Source: Bin87 sp965220505
Lineage (GTDB): Bacteria; Chloroflexota; Dehalococcoidia; Lucifugimonadales; UBA3495
Reading direction: 5' to 3'
Assembly (NCBI GenBank): GCA_965220505.1
Contig: CBDCQE010000003.1
Coordinates: 496,001-560,000 of the forward strand
Length of the DNA: 64,000 nt
This document shows, piece by piece, positions 41,473 through 49,238 of this stretch. The notes below the pieces were generated by a model. The model saw nothing but the letters and a program-made list of their open reading frames with translations. It had not been told where the DNA came from and did no database searches. Each line of letters begins with the position of its first letter. Within the stretch, counting starts at the first letter, position 1. The position numbers and the translations under genes were made by a program.

Positions 41473-42627
41473 TTAGCCTCGGTTGAAGGCCGGCATGACG
41501 TCCTGCGCGAACCGGGACAACTGGTCCTTGAAGACCTCCCGGGGCATCCCCATCACCGAGCCCAGGTTCACCCGTTCGACGCCGGGATATCGCGCCTCGT
41601 CTTCCTTGAGCGCATTGGCGATGTCGTCGGCCGAGCCGCAGAGCCACGCTCCGCTCTCCACGGCCTCTTCCAGGGTGGGCAGGTGGACGCCACGGCGCAG
41701 GCCGGGGTTCGCCACGGCCTCAATCTGGTCTTGCTCCAGGCGCATGAGGCCCAGCGGGGCGGCGAACTTCATGGCTTCCTCAAAGTAGGGCTTCGCTTCC
41801 TTGATGGCCTGCTCCCGGTTGGCGCCGATAAAGAAGCGGTAGCCCAGGGCGATGTCCTCGCCCAGCTCCAGTTCCCTGCCGTACTTGGCGGCGGCTTGCT
41901 GGTACATCGTCAGCCGCTCGTGTCGGGCCGGTTCCGGCGTGTTGGCTACCATCGCCTTAATGCCGATGCGGGCCATGAAATCCACACCCTTGGGGTTGCC
42001 GGACACCAGCGGCTGCCAGATGTCCACCGGCTGGCGCAATGGCCGCGGCACCAGGCTCAGCTTTTCCAGGGTGTAACCGCGATATGGCACCCGCGCCGGT
42101 ATCTGGTAGTGCTTGCCCTCGTGCGAGAAGGCTTCCTCGTTGAACGCCTTGACCATGACCTCGACCTGCTCTTCGAACAGCTCGCGGTTGGCGTCGCCGT
42201 CGAACATGGGCGAACCAAAGGTCTCCACCTCCCGGGAGTGGTAGCCCCGGCCCACGCCGAAGATGATGCGGCCGCCGGATAGGATGTCGGCCATGGCGAA
42301 GTCCTCCGCCAGCCGCAGCGGGTGCCACATCGGCGTGATGTTGAAGCCGCAGCCGTACTTCAGGCGCTTGGTGTTGCACGCCAGGTACAGCCCCAGCATG
42401 ATCAAGTTGGGGATGCACTCGTACCCTTCCGGCTGGAAGTGGTGCTCGGCCATCCAGAACTCATCGTAGCCGTTGTCCTCCAGGTGCCTGGAAATGTCCA
42501 GGGCCCAGTCGAAAACCTCGGCCAGTTGATCATTGGAGTACCAGCGGTCGTTGGCGGGAGTCCCCTCCAAACCCAGTTCGCTGTCGACCACGTGGCCGGC
42601 GTAGGATGCGCTAAAGCTTTTGAACAT
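41473..42627 (-). CDS. LLM-class (luciferase-like) flavin-dependent oxidoreductase, second copy
   Basis: 384 residues of the luciferase-like TIM-barrel family: HLEDNGYDEFWMAEHHFQPE, LIMLGLYLACNTKRLKYGCG, ADILSGGRIIFGVGRGYHSR and the late QPLVSGNPKGVDFMARIGIK. It differs from the copy at 27362-28417 along its whole length, so substrates probably differ. GAGGGAAC precedes the ATG. It stands alone, convergent to the small membrane protein. Whether FMN or F420 is used cannot be decided. Confidence 0.9.
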   Translation of the reverse strand: MFKSFSASYAGHVVDSELGLEGTPANDRWYSNDQLAEVFDWALDISRHLEDNGYDEFWMAEHHFQPEGYECIPNLIMLGLYLACNTKRLKYGCGFNITPMWHPLRLAEDFAMADILSGGRIIFGVGRGYHSREVETFGSPMFDGDANRELFEEQVEVMVKAFNEEAFSHEGKHYQIPARVPYRGYTLEKLSLVPRPLRQPVDIWQPLVSGNPKGVDFMARIGIKAMVANTPEPARHERLTMYQQAAAKYGRELELGEDIALGYRFFIGANREQAIKEAKPYFEEAMKFAAPLGLMRLEQDQIEAVANPGLRRGVHLPTLEEAVESGAWLCGSADDIANALKEDEARYPGVERVNLGSVMGMPREVFKDQLSRFAQDVMPAFNRG

Positions 42628-42728
42628 GATTCGGTTCCCTCATTACGATTTTCTGAACAGGAAGGTTCGGGCATCAATTGTACTGCATTTCGTTGCATGG
42701 CAAAGGCCGCGGCCCGTGGTGCCAGGGC

Positions 42729-42859
42729 TTGCGCAAAGTCCATACCGGCGGCAACTGTCAGAAGCAGGATTACCAGGATTAGAGGATTTTCGGGATTTAT
42801 GAACATCCTGAAAATCTCGAAATCCGGCAAATCCTGCTTCTGACAATGACTTTGCACAA
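42729..42859. repeat. MITE-like inverted repeat, family B copy 2
   Basis: Inner arms TGTCAGAAGCAGGATT (42756-42771) and AATCCTGCTTCTGACA (42830-42845) are exact inverted repeats sharing the core of copy 1 at 15293. Outer arms TTGCGCAAAGTC (42729-42740) and GACTTTGCACAA (42848-42859) extend it with one mismatch. It lies between divergent genes, just upstream of the alcohol dehydrogenase promoter. Confidence 0.8.
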
Positions 42860-42883
42860 GACCTGTAGCTCGCGATGGCTTTG

Positions 42884-42913
42884 TTGACGCTCGCCGGCGG
42901 CCGGTGCTAATCT
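42884..42913 (+). promoter_or_regulatory. Sigma-70-type promoter of the alcohol dehydrogenase gene
   Basis: TTGACG (42884-42889), an 18-bp spacer and TAATCT (42908-42913), with TG one base before the -10, form a good promoter 53 bp upstream of the ATG. It begins 24 bp after the end of the MITE-like repeat. Confidence 0.65.
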
Positions 42914-42966
42914 CGCGCCACACTCACCGGCCAGCCCGGTGGGGTTGACATCGGAGGGACAGTGAG

Positions 42967-44058
42967 ATGAAAGCAGCAGTTTTGCGCGAAGTTAATCAAC
43001 CCGTAGTTGTTGAAGATGTGCAGGTCGATGCGCCAGCCCCGCGAGAAGTATTGGTGCGAACCGGCGCGTCCGGCGTGTGCCACAGCGACCTGCACTTTGT
43101 CGAGGGGCTATACACCACCCCCATGCCCTGCATCCTGGGACACGAGGCCGCCGGAGTCGTGGAAGCGGTGGGCGAGCAGGTCAGCTACGTCCGGCCCGGC
43201 GACTCGGTGATCTCCTGCCTGTCGGTGTTCTGCGGGACCTGCGAATTCTGCACCCGGGGCCAGCCCTACTTGTGCGACCGCACGGCGGTAACGCGAAGGC
43301 GCGACGACCCGCCCCGGCTGCGCAAGGACGGCGAGGCCATCACGCAGTTCGCCCAGTTGGGTTCCTACGCAGCCGAGATGCTGGTCCACGAGAACGCGCT
43401 GGTCAAGGTGGACGACGACATCCCGTTCCCGCAACTCGCCCTCATCGGGTGCGGAGCCACCACCGGCTTGGGCGCCGTGTTGAACACCGCCCGCGTTGAG
43501 CCGGGCAGCACCGTGGCCGTGGTCGGCTGCGGCGGCATCGGCATTCACTGCGTGCAGGCGGCCGCGCTGGCCGGCGCCCTGCGCATCATCGCCATCGACA
43601 CCACCGAAGACAAGCTGGGCCTGGCCCGCGAGTTCGGCGCCACCGACGTCATCGACGCCACGGCCGGCAACGTCGCGGAACGCATCATTGACCTGACCAA
43701 CGGCGGCGTTGACTACTCCTTTGAGGCCATCGGCCTAAAGCAGACCGCCGAGGACTGCTACAACATGCTCCGGCCCGGCGGTGTGGCCACCATAATCGGC
43801 ATGGTGCCTGAAGGCGTGAAGATCGAGCTGGACGCGGGCAACTTCCTGCGGCGGGGCCGCGCGATCCAGGGCTGCACCATGGGCTCCAACCGCTTCCGCA
43901 CCGACATGCCCCGCTACATCGAGTTCTACAAGCAGGGCCGGCTCAAGCTGGACGAGCTGGTCACCCAGGAGCTGGCACTCTCAGAGATCAACAAGGCCTT
44001 CGCCGACATGAAGGCCCAAAGCGTCTGCCGCAGCGTCATCACCGATTTCGATAACTAA
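42967..44058 (+). CDS. Zinc-dependent alcohol dehydrogenase (MDR family)
   Basis: 363 residues. Catalytic zinc ligands are Cys38 (GVCHSDLHF) and His59/Glu60 (ILGHEAAG). The structural zinc site has Cys89, Cys92, Cys95 and Cys103. The Rossmann turn is VAVVGCGGIGIHCVQAAALA with an acidic residue after the second strand (IAIDTTEDK), favouring NAD. The layout is that of class III-like/NDMA- or aryl-alcohol dehydrogenases. GGAGGG precedes the ATG, a promoter lies upstream and an intrinsic terminator downstream, so it is a single-gene unit. Confidence 0.92.
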   Translation: MKAAVLREVNQPVVVEDVQVDAPAPREVLVRTGASGVCHSDLHFVEGLYTTPMPCILGHEAAGVVEAVGEQVSYVRPGDSVISCLSVFCGTCEFCTRGQPYLCDRTAVTRRRDDPPRLRKDGEAITQFAQLGSYAAEMLVHENALVKVDDDIPFPQLALIGCGATTGLGAVLNTARVEPGSTVAVVGCGGIGIHCVQAAALAGALRIIAIDTTEDKLGLAREFGATDVIDATAGNVAERIIDLTNGGVDYSFEAIGLKQTAEDCYNMLRPGGVATIIGMVPEGVKIELDAGNFLRRGRAIQGCTMGSNRFRTDMPRYIEFYKQGRLKLDELVTQELALSEINKAFADMKAQSVCRSVITDFDN

Positions 44059-44083
44059 ACGACGCTCAGATCGTTGGCGCACG

Positions 44084-44116
44084 ACGCCGGCGCTCCAGTG
44101 CGGGCGCCGGCGTTTT
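44084..44116 (+). terminator. Intrinsic terminator of the alcohol dehydrogenase gene
   Basis: ACGCCGGCGC (44084-44093) and GCGCCGGCGT (44104-44113) form a perfect 10-bp stem with a 10-nt loop, followed by TTT. It starts 26 bp after the stop codon. Confidence 0.8.
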
Positions 44117-44145
44117 AGCGATTATTCCCGTTGAGAGTGAAATAG

Positions 44146-44790
44146 ATGCGGAGGTACGTCTACGCTGACGAATCCGGCAATTTTGACTTCAGCAACGGGC
44201 CGGGGGCCAGCAGATATTTCATTCTGACCACGGTCGTCGTGGCAAGCCATGCTATCGAAGCCGATTTGATGGACCTACGTCGTCAACTGGCGTGGGAAGG
44301 GGAACCGCTGGCCAGTGGTTTCCATGCCACCAACGATAAGCAGCGTGTCCGCGACCGCGTGTTTGCAGTGCTCGGTCGACACGATTTCAGGGTGGACGCA
44401 ACGATTTTGGAGAAGCGCAAGACGGATCCCGGAAGACGCTCGCAACCAAGACTTTACAGCCTCGCTTGGTATCTCCACCTTACGAGACTGATCCCTGACC
44501 TGGTGGCGGGACACGACGAATTGTTGCTGATAGCGGCATCAATTGGAGCCCGCGATATGCGCTCGGAATTCCAGACCACGGTTGAAAACATCGTAGATGC
44601 GCAATCTCCGCCAGGCAGTTTGGCTTCCACAATGTGGCCGTCTGCAACGGCGCCGTTGCTACAGGTCGCCGACTACTGCGCTTGGGCGATCCAGAGGAAA
44701 TGGGAGCGTTCGGACACCCGAGCGTACGCCCGGATCCATGACAAGATAGCGTCGGAGTTTGAGGCCTTCGGAGGAAGGGAAACGGCCTAG
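44146..44790 (+). CDS. DUF3800 protein
   Basis: 214 residues of the DUF3800 family, an RNase H-like fold with conserved acidic residues: RRYVYADESGNFDFSNG at the start, YFILTTVVVASHAIEADLMD, and a late PLLQVADYCAWAIQRKWERS. DUF3800 proteins occur in defence islands and on mobile elements, and a nuclease role has been proposed for the family. It is AT-richer than its surroundings. No partner gene is adjacent except the selB remnant downstream. Confidence 0.8.
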   Translation: MRRYVYADESGNFDFSNGPGASRYFILTTVVVASHAIEADLMDLRRQLAWEGEPLASGFHATNDKQRVRDRVFAVLGRHDFRVDATILEKRKTDPGRRSQPRLYSLAWYLHLTRLIPDLVAGHDELLLIAASIGARDMRSEFQTTVENIVDAQSPPGSLASTMWPSATAPLLQVADYCAWAIQRKWERSDTRAYARIHDKIASEFEAFGGRETA

Positions 44791-44804
44791 CGTTACAGCA
44801 AAAC

Positions 44805-44904
44805 GAGCCGGCTATCCGATTTTGGGCGAGAGTGGCCAACTCTCACCGGAAGAGGCCCCGGGCCTCTTGTCACCGGCTCAACTATCGATACCAGTCTAGT
44901 ATCG
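44805..44904. other. Cluster of three perfect hairpins, two inside a 7-bp closing stem
   Basis: GAGCCGG (44805-44811) pairs with CCGGCTC (44873-44879). Within this closure lie GAGAGT/ACTCTC (44828-44844) and AAGAGGC/GCCTCTT (44850-44868). Just outside is CGATAC/GTATCG (44886-44904). No T-run follows, and no tRNA, T-box or other riboswitch core was recognised. It lies between the DUF3800 gene and the selB remnant and may be a structured RNA or a repeat-type element. Confidence 0.45.
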
Positions 44905-44977
44905 AATGGAAGGAGCGTCAAGCATAATGCGCCCAGCCTCGTGATGGGTAAATCAGCGACGCTCTCGGATACCCACC

Positions 44978-45148
44978 ATGTTCGTAATCGGCACCGCCGG
45001 CCACGTCGACCACGGTAAATCCACCCTGGTCAAGGCCCTGACCGACATCGATCCCGACCACCTTCCCGAGGGGAAGGAACGGGAGATGACCGTCGACCTC
45101 GGTTTCGCCTGGATGATCCTGCCCAGCGGCCGCGATTTGTCAACTTGA
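44978..45148 (+). pseudogene. selB: selB N-terminal remnant (selenocysteine-specific elongation factor)
   Basis: A 56-codon frame from the ATG at 44978 encodes MFVIGTAGHVDHGKSTLVKA, then LTDIDPDHLPEGKEREMTVD, LGFAWMILPSGRDLST and a TGA. This is the GTPase P-loop (GHVDHGKST) and switch region of SelB, including the diagnostic EKEREMT-type segment, here EGKEREMT. Intact SelB is about 600 residues and would continue with VDVPGHE; here similarity stops abruptly after SGRD. Nothing further of selB, selA or selC is recognised in the window. It is a fossil of a lost selenocysteine system or of a recombination event. Confidence 0.85.
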
Positions 45149-45290
45149 CGATGGTCATCAGGTGTTTCCTGTCGCTGTCCGCACGGTTTCGGGCGGCATG
45201 AGTTCATGTCGCCCGTTTCGCCAGTTGTAATTACGCGTCGGCGGGCGTGGCTCGGTTTGCCAGCGTCGTTCGTGAACTGGCCATGAACGA

Positions 45291-45318
45291 AACACCCTGT
45301 CGGCAGGGACAGGGTGTT
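45291..45318 (-). terminator. Intrinsic terminator of the Uma2 gene
   Basis: AACACCCTGTC (45291-45301) and GACAGGGTGTT (45308-45318) form a perfect 11-bp stem with a 6-nt loop. In the minus direction the stem is followed by TCGTTC, extending the terminal TTs to a short U-rich run. It lies 30 bp beyond the Uma2 stop. Confidence 0.7.
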
Positions 45319-45348
45319 GGGGATGTGGCGGCGCGGAATCGAACTTCG

Positions 45349-46101
45349 TCAGCCGTCTGGGTCGTATAGCCTTGCTTCAAGTTCGCGGATGCGGGCTTCG
45401 GCGGCGACCCGGGCGCTATGTTCTGTGTCGGCGCGGGCTTCGGCGGTGTCGGCGCGGGCTTCAGCTGCAATGCGTGCCTCGTGCTCGTCTTCGTAGGTCG
45501 GAATGTGCTGACCGGTTTCAGGGTCGTACCAGCCCAGAAGTCCGTTTTCCCATCGGAGGTCCAGGTCGAGTGCCGCGCTGTGGCCCTGCAGGTTGCCGCC
45601 TTCCAGTTCATCAATCGGGATCGGCTGGTATGTTCCTTCGACCAGGCGGTCTCCGGCCAGTCTGACGCCGTGGAATTCGCCCGTCCGGTCGAACCGCCAG
45701 TACTCGAAGATGCCCAAGGCTGCGTATTCTTCCCGTTTCGCGCCCACGTCGGTTTCCGCCGTGCTCACCGACGCGACTTCCAGGACGAAGTCCGGCGGTT
45801 TGCCTTGCTCCGAGACTACGTACCCGTTGCTGGCTTCGTAGGCGGCCGGGTCCGCGCCAAACGCGACGAGAAGGTCGGGCCGGCGGGCTCTGGTTCGGTC
45901 GTCGCTGGGATGGGCAATCATCCAGCGGTCGGCCTCCACCAAGGTGGTGTCGGCGTTGCCGAGGTACTGAGCCAGGTGGTATGAGTTGCCGGTCTTGAAC
46001 AGTTGGTCGTACTGGGTCATCTCGTCGGGCTCGCGCTGGGGCGGATCCGGCAATCGGAAACGGCCTGGGGATTTGGTGGTTTTGGCGTCGGCGGTGGTCA
46101 T
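45349..46101 (-). CDS. Uma2/DUF820-family restriction-endonuclease-like protein
   Basis: 250 residues. The PD-(D/E)XK-like core of Uma2 proteins is visible: RARRPDLLVAFG, KPPDFVLEVASVST (the D...ExA motif) and AKREEYAALGIFEYWRFD. The last 50 residues are an Ala/Glu/Arg-rich coiled coil (EHEARIAAEARADTAEARAD), common in this family. Uma2 proteins are plentiful in Chloroflexota and Cyanobacteria, and their biological role is unsettled. The gene is followed by a strong terminator. Confidence 0.88.
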   Translation of the reverse strand: MTTADAKTTKSPGRFRLPDPPQREPDEMTQYDQLFKTGNSYHLAQYLGNADTTLVEADRWMIAHPSDDRTRARRPDLLVAFGADPAAYEASNGYVVSEQGKPPDFVLEVASVSTAETDVGAKREEYAALGIFEYWRFDRTGEFHGVRLAGDRLVEGTYQPIPIDELEGGNLQGHSAALDLDLRWENGLLGWYDPETGQHIPTYEDEHEARIAAEARADTAEARADTEHSARVAAEARIRELEARLYDPDG

Positions 46102-46726
46102 CCTGAACCTCTTCGGGCTTAGCGTGGATAGCGGGTCATCTGCCGGTTGGTTGATGAACCGAATTATAACTGTGCCAGGGTTGGCCGGTATGGGGAGGAC
46201 GAAAACGTGGTGGAGGGTACTGCGCCAACGCCAGATGCTTTCGCCACCCGACGGGCGCGGTCAGCACGTCCAGCGCATGACCGCCTGCAATGCGCAGTGA
46301 TCTTGGTTGCATCGGACGACGACTCACACTTGGTCCATGCTCACGACAGGCTGCGGTGGCACGGCGGAGGCAGCCGCGATTTAGAATGCCCGCATTCCGA
46401 CATTTGGAGGATGGCTGAGCCGGTCCCGGTTGCTCCGGGGATCGACGGCTAACGTTTCCCGTGTTGTACATTGTGTTCTCTTTCGTTTTCGGGTTCAGTT
46501 TTCTGATACCAATTGGCATCGCGGTTTTCCGGGGAAACGGATCCCGTGGCCTCTGGGATAGCATTCTTGATGCACGGCACCGTTCCCGAAAAGACCTGAA
46601 GGCATGGTGAAGCGACGTGGCAGAAGAAGCCGCTGGACAATTTTGCGGCCTCGCCCGATTTGTGGCCTCGCCCGATCCAGCCTGGACGAGAGGAACTAGC
46701 GCATTGAACGTGGAAGGGATCCCACA
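46102..46726. other. 625-bp region without a supported gene
   Basis: Several short open frames exist on both strands but none has a ribosome binding site plus a recognisable or well-composed product. No repeat family member or strong hairpin was found. It separates the divergent Uma2 and BsuPI-lipoprotein genes and presumably holds both promoters. Confidence 0.4.
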
Positions 46727-47635
46727 TTGATGAGGTCATCCGAATTGCACCAGCCAATTCGACGCGGATTATCGGCAACCAGCGAATTGATACGCTCTGT
46801 TTCCCGTAACCGGTTGGGCAAAGTGTTGGCGTTCACGGTGGTCTTATTGGCGTTGAGTGTCACCGGAATCGCTGGGTGCGCAACTGAAAAACCGCTGCTC
46901 GAGTTTCCCACACCGAGTCCCTTATCCCATAGCGTAGCGAAAGCCGTGCGTCCGCCCACCGGGTCGGTCTCACCTGGGCCCGCCGAGGAAGGCCCCAGCG
47001 TTGCGCAACTGAAGTCCTGGCTCCGGGCGGTGGAGGAAGAGGCCGTAGGACGAGTTCGCGGCATCACCTGGAGCGGAGTGGACGCGCGGAACAAGCGCAT
47101 TGAATTCGGCTTGGTGCCGTTGCGCGGAGACCGCGAGCAGTTGGAGGCGGCCATAGCGCGGGCGAAGGTCCCGAGGGAAGCCATCGATATCGAAGTTGGA
47201 TGCCAGGGCGGCGCACTGTCGCGCATCGAATTCGGAGCAGCTCCCAGCGAGGAATTGCGCCGCGCCATCGACCACACTCTGGAGGTGGTTTCCCAGGCTG
47301 ACTACGGGGAGACTGTATCGATGAAGTTGACGCTCACGAACAGCAGCGTACGACCCGTGCAGTTTTACACCGGCCGGCCTCCCCATGACTTTGTGGTCGC
47401 AACGGTCAATGACCAGGAGGTCTGGCATTGGAGGTGCGGAAAGACCTTTCCGGCGATAATGAGGGAGATCAACCTGGAACCCGGTGAGCAACTCGTGCTG
47501 GCAGGCGAGTGGGAGCAGATAGACAACTGGGGCGAACCCGTCCCGGCAGGAACTTACTTGATCAGAGGCATGCTCGTAATGGAACCAGCCGGCATACTGG
47601 CGACGCCGCCTCAAGAGTTGGAGGTGCTCAAGTGA
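46727..47635 (+). CDS. Lipoprotein with a C-terminal BsuPI-type domain
   Basis: 302 residues. A long N-terminus leads into a hydrophobic segment ending in a lipobox (LSVTGIAGCATEK, Cys51), so it is probably anchored outside the membrane. A middle part (about 90-180) is unassigned. The C-terminal 100 residues match the intracellular-proteinase-inhibitor (BsuPI) pattern: VSMKLTLTNSSVRPVQFYTG, PPHDFVVATVNDQEVWHWRC and INLEPGEQLVLAGEW. In spite of its name this Ig-like domain is common in exported proteins. The start could also be a later ATG or GTG nearer the signal peptide. Confidence 0.75.
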   Translation: MMRSSELHQPIRRGLSATSELIRSVSRNRLGKVLAFTVVLLALSVTGIAGCATEKPLLEFPTPSPLSHSVAKAVRPPTGSVSPGPAEEGPSVAQLKSWLRAVEEEAVGRVRGITWSGVDARNKRIEFGLVPLRGDREQLEAAIARAKVPREAIDIEVGCQGGALSRIEFGAAPSEELRRAIDHTLEVVSQADYGETVSMKLTLTNSSVRPVQFYTGRPPHDFVVATVNDQEVWHWRCGKTFPAIMREINLEPGEQLVLAGEWEQIDNWGEPVPAGTYLIRGMLVMEPAGILATPPQELEVLK

Positions 47636-47777
47636 TGATCGAGGTTTGGTTGGCCTTGAGCCCATGAAGACCTTTGTAGTTCTGGGACGGATGCCCCGCT
47701 TCCGCGACGCCTGACGCCGTGGTTGTCGTCATGCCGCCCGTTTTCTGATGCGCCGCCTGCTGGGACTCTACTCGCCG

Positions 47778-49076
47778 ATGAAACTCGTAACAACATCCTG
47801 CATGTTGGTCCTCCTGCTCGCTTTGTCTCTGGCCTGCGGAGGTTCAGGGGACGTACCCACACCAACTCAGGACCCACCCACCGCAGCCCCGGGTCCGACG
47901 TCCACCGATGGCCCGATCTGGGTGCTGCAGAGACTGAACGGAAAACCGGTGATCAGGATATGGGGAACCGCGCTGACGCTTTCCACTTACGAAGACTCTG
48001 CCGGCGGCTACGATGGGTGCAACCGTTTCGCCGGCATCCATGAGGATGGCTCCCGCGTTGCACAGCCCGATGGGACCATCTCGTTCCCCGGGTTCACGCG
48101 GACACTCGCGGGGTGCCCTTTCCCTGAAAAACTCATCGGGCGCCGCAGCGAAAACTATAGGGCGGCCCTGGCGGAAGCAAACGCGTACCGGGTTCTGGAC
48201 AACCGATTGCAAATCAGAGACGGGTCGGGAAACCTCCGCCTGGTAATGGTGAACAAATCCCCGCTGGTCGGGGTAGCCGAAGACCTGACCGGCACCGCAT
48301 GGCGTCTCACATCCATCGATGGCAAGGCGCCCCGCGGCATATCGCCCACGCTGGCCTTCTGGGATGAGGCATTCGTGGGAGGAACCGTCGCCGGCTATGG
48401 CTTCGTGGCCCAGTACGACAAATGGCGCACGAACATCCGCGTCCGGTCCATGGCCGTGACCGGCGTTGGAATCAAACGGCCAACCGACATACCGGATGGA
48501 GCGGCAGGGGATTTTCTGGAAGGTCTCGGTTGGCTTACTGGACACGCCGTGCGCGAAGAGGGCGGGATCAGGTTCCTCCGACTCCGCACGATCAACGGAT
48601 CCTCCTTGGACTTTGAGGAACTCATGCCGGTTGTGGACGACATATCGGGCGTGGATTGGCGTCTCCAGTCGTTCATCGAGGTACGGTGGCATGAATTCCG
48701 AGCCGGAGGACCACCATGTGTGGAGAATGCGCTCCCCGGGTCGGATATCGTCGCCAGGTTCACGGAGACCACCGTCCGTGGGACCGTGGATGGCAGAGAA
48801 TACAGTCGCGACGATCTGAGCCTCTCCATGGTGAAGCCGGGAGAGAGCAGCACGGAAGGGTTGGCCGGGTTGGACCCTTTCTCCAATGATTTGCCGGACG
48901 GACGATGCCCACGCGGGGACGGAGAGGAGAATGGTGAGCGGGACACAGCCGGGCAGGCCGAACGTTATCTGGAACTTCTGCCCAAGCTGCAGCGCTACAT
49001 GATATTCGGCGACCGGCTGGTAGTGCTCACCGACTCCCATCAGGCGCTGCTGTTCGAGGCTGAAACGTCGGGATGA
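47778..49076 (+). CDS. Lipoprotein with repeated META (HslJ-like) domains
   Basis: About 432 residues from the ATG at 47778 (MKLVTTSCMLVLLLALSLAC), a signal peptide with a lipobox. A Thr/Pro-rich linker follows. A first META domain has WVLQRLNGKPV, GGYDGCNRFAGIHEDG and LAGCPFPEKLIGR. A second unit (LTGTAWRLTSIDGKAPRGIS) and a third (ISGVDWRLQSFIEVRW) repeat the WRL-type opening but lack the GCN motif. META domains occur in HslJ and stress-related envelope proteins. An in-frame ATG at 47748 is the longer alternative. It lies beside another lipoprotein gene of about the same composition. Confidence 0.78.
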   Translation: MKLVTTSCMLVLLLALSLACGGSGDVPTPTQDPPTAAPGPTSTDGPIWVLQRLNGKPVIRIWGTALTLSTYEDSAGGYDGCNRFAGIHEDGSRVAQPDGTISFPGFTRTLAGCPFPEKLIGRRSENYRAALAEANAYRVLDNRLQIRDGSGNLRLVMVNKSPLVGVAEDLTGTAWRLTSIDGKAPRGISPTLAFWDEAFVGGTVAGYGFVAQYDKWRTNIRVRSMAVTGVGIKRPTDIPDGAAGDFLEGLGWLTGHAVREEGGIRFLRLRTINGSSLDFEELMPVVDDISGVDWRLQSFIEVRWHEFRAGGPPCVENALPGSDIVARFTETTVRGTVDGREYSRDDLSLSMVKPGESSTEGLAGLDPFSNDLPDGRCPRGDGEENGERDTAGQAERYLELLPKLQRYMIFGDRLVVLTDSHQALLFEAETSG

Positions 49077-49238
49077 ACTTGATGGGTCCCGGATCGATCT
49101 CTGAGATTGCCGCAATTGCCCGCATGGAACACATCAGCAAAGCCGAAGACACTCGCCGCAGTTTCGTGGTGGCCGACATCGTCTTCGACCAGGGCTTTGG
49201 GCGCGAGGATGCCTTCTGCGGCCGCTACAATGGCGAGC

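Noticed and set aside
44805..44904. Possible tRNA-Sec (selC) next to the selB remnant
   Set aside because: No T-loop TTC consensus, no anticodon arm and no CCA-compatible acceptor; only nested hairpins.
46147..46564. Small genes in the 46.1-46.7 kb gap
   Set aside because: Neither strand gives a product with normal composition, a ribosome binding site or a domain.
49073..49238. Separate small gene between the META lipoprotein and MFS genes
   Set aside because: Frames on both strands are short, overlap a better gene and have no support; treated as the MFS leader.
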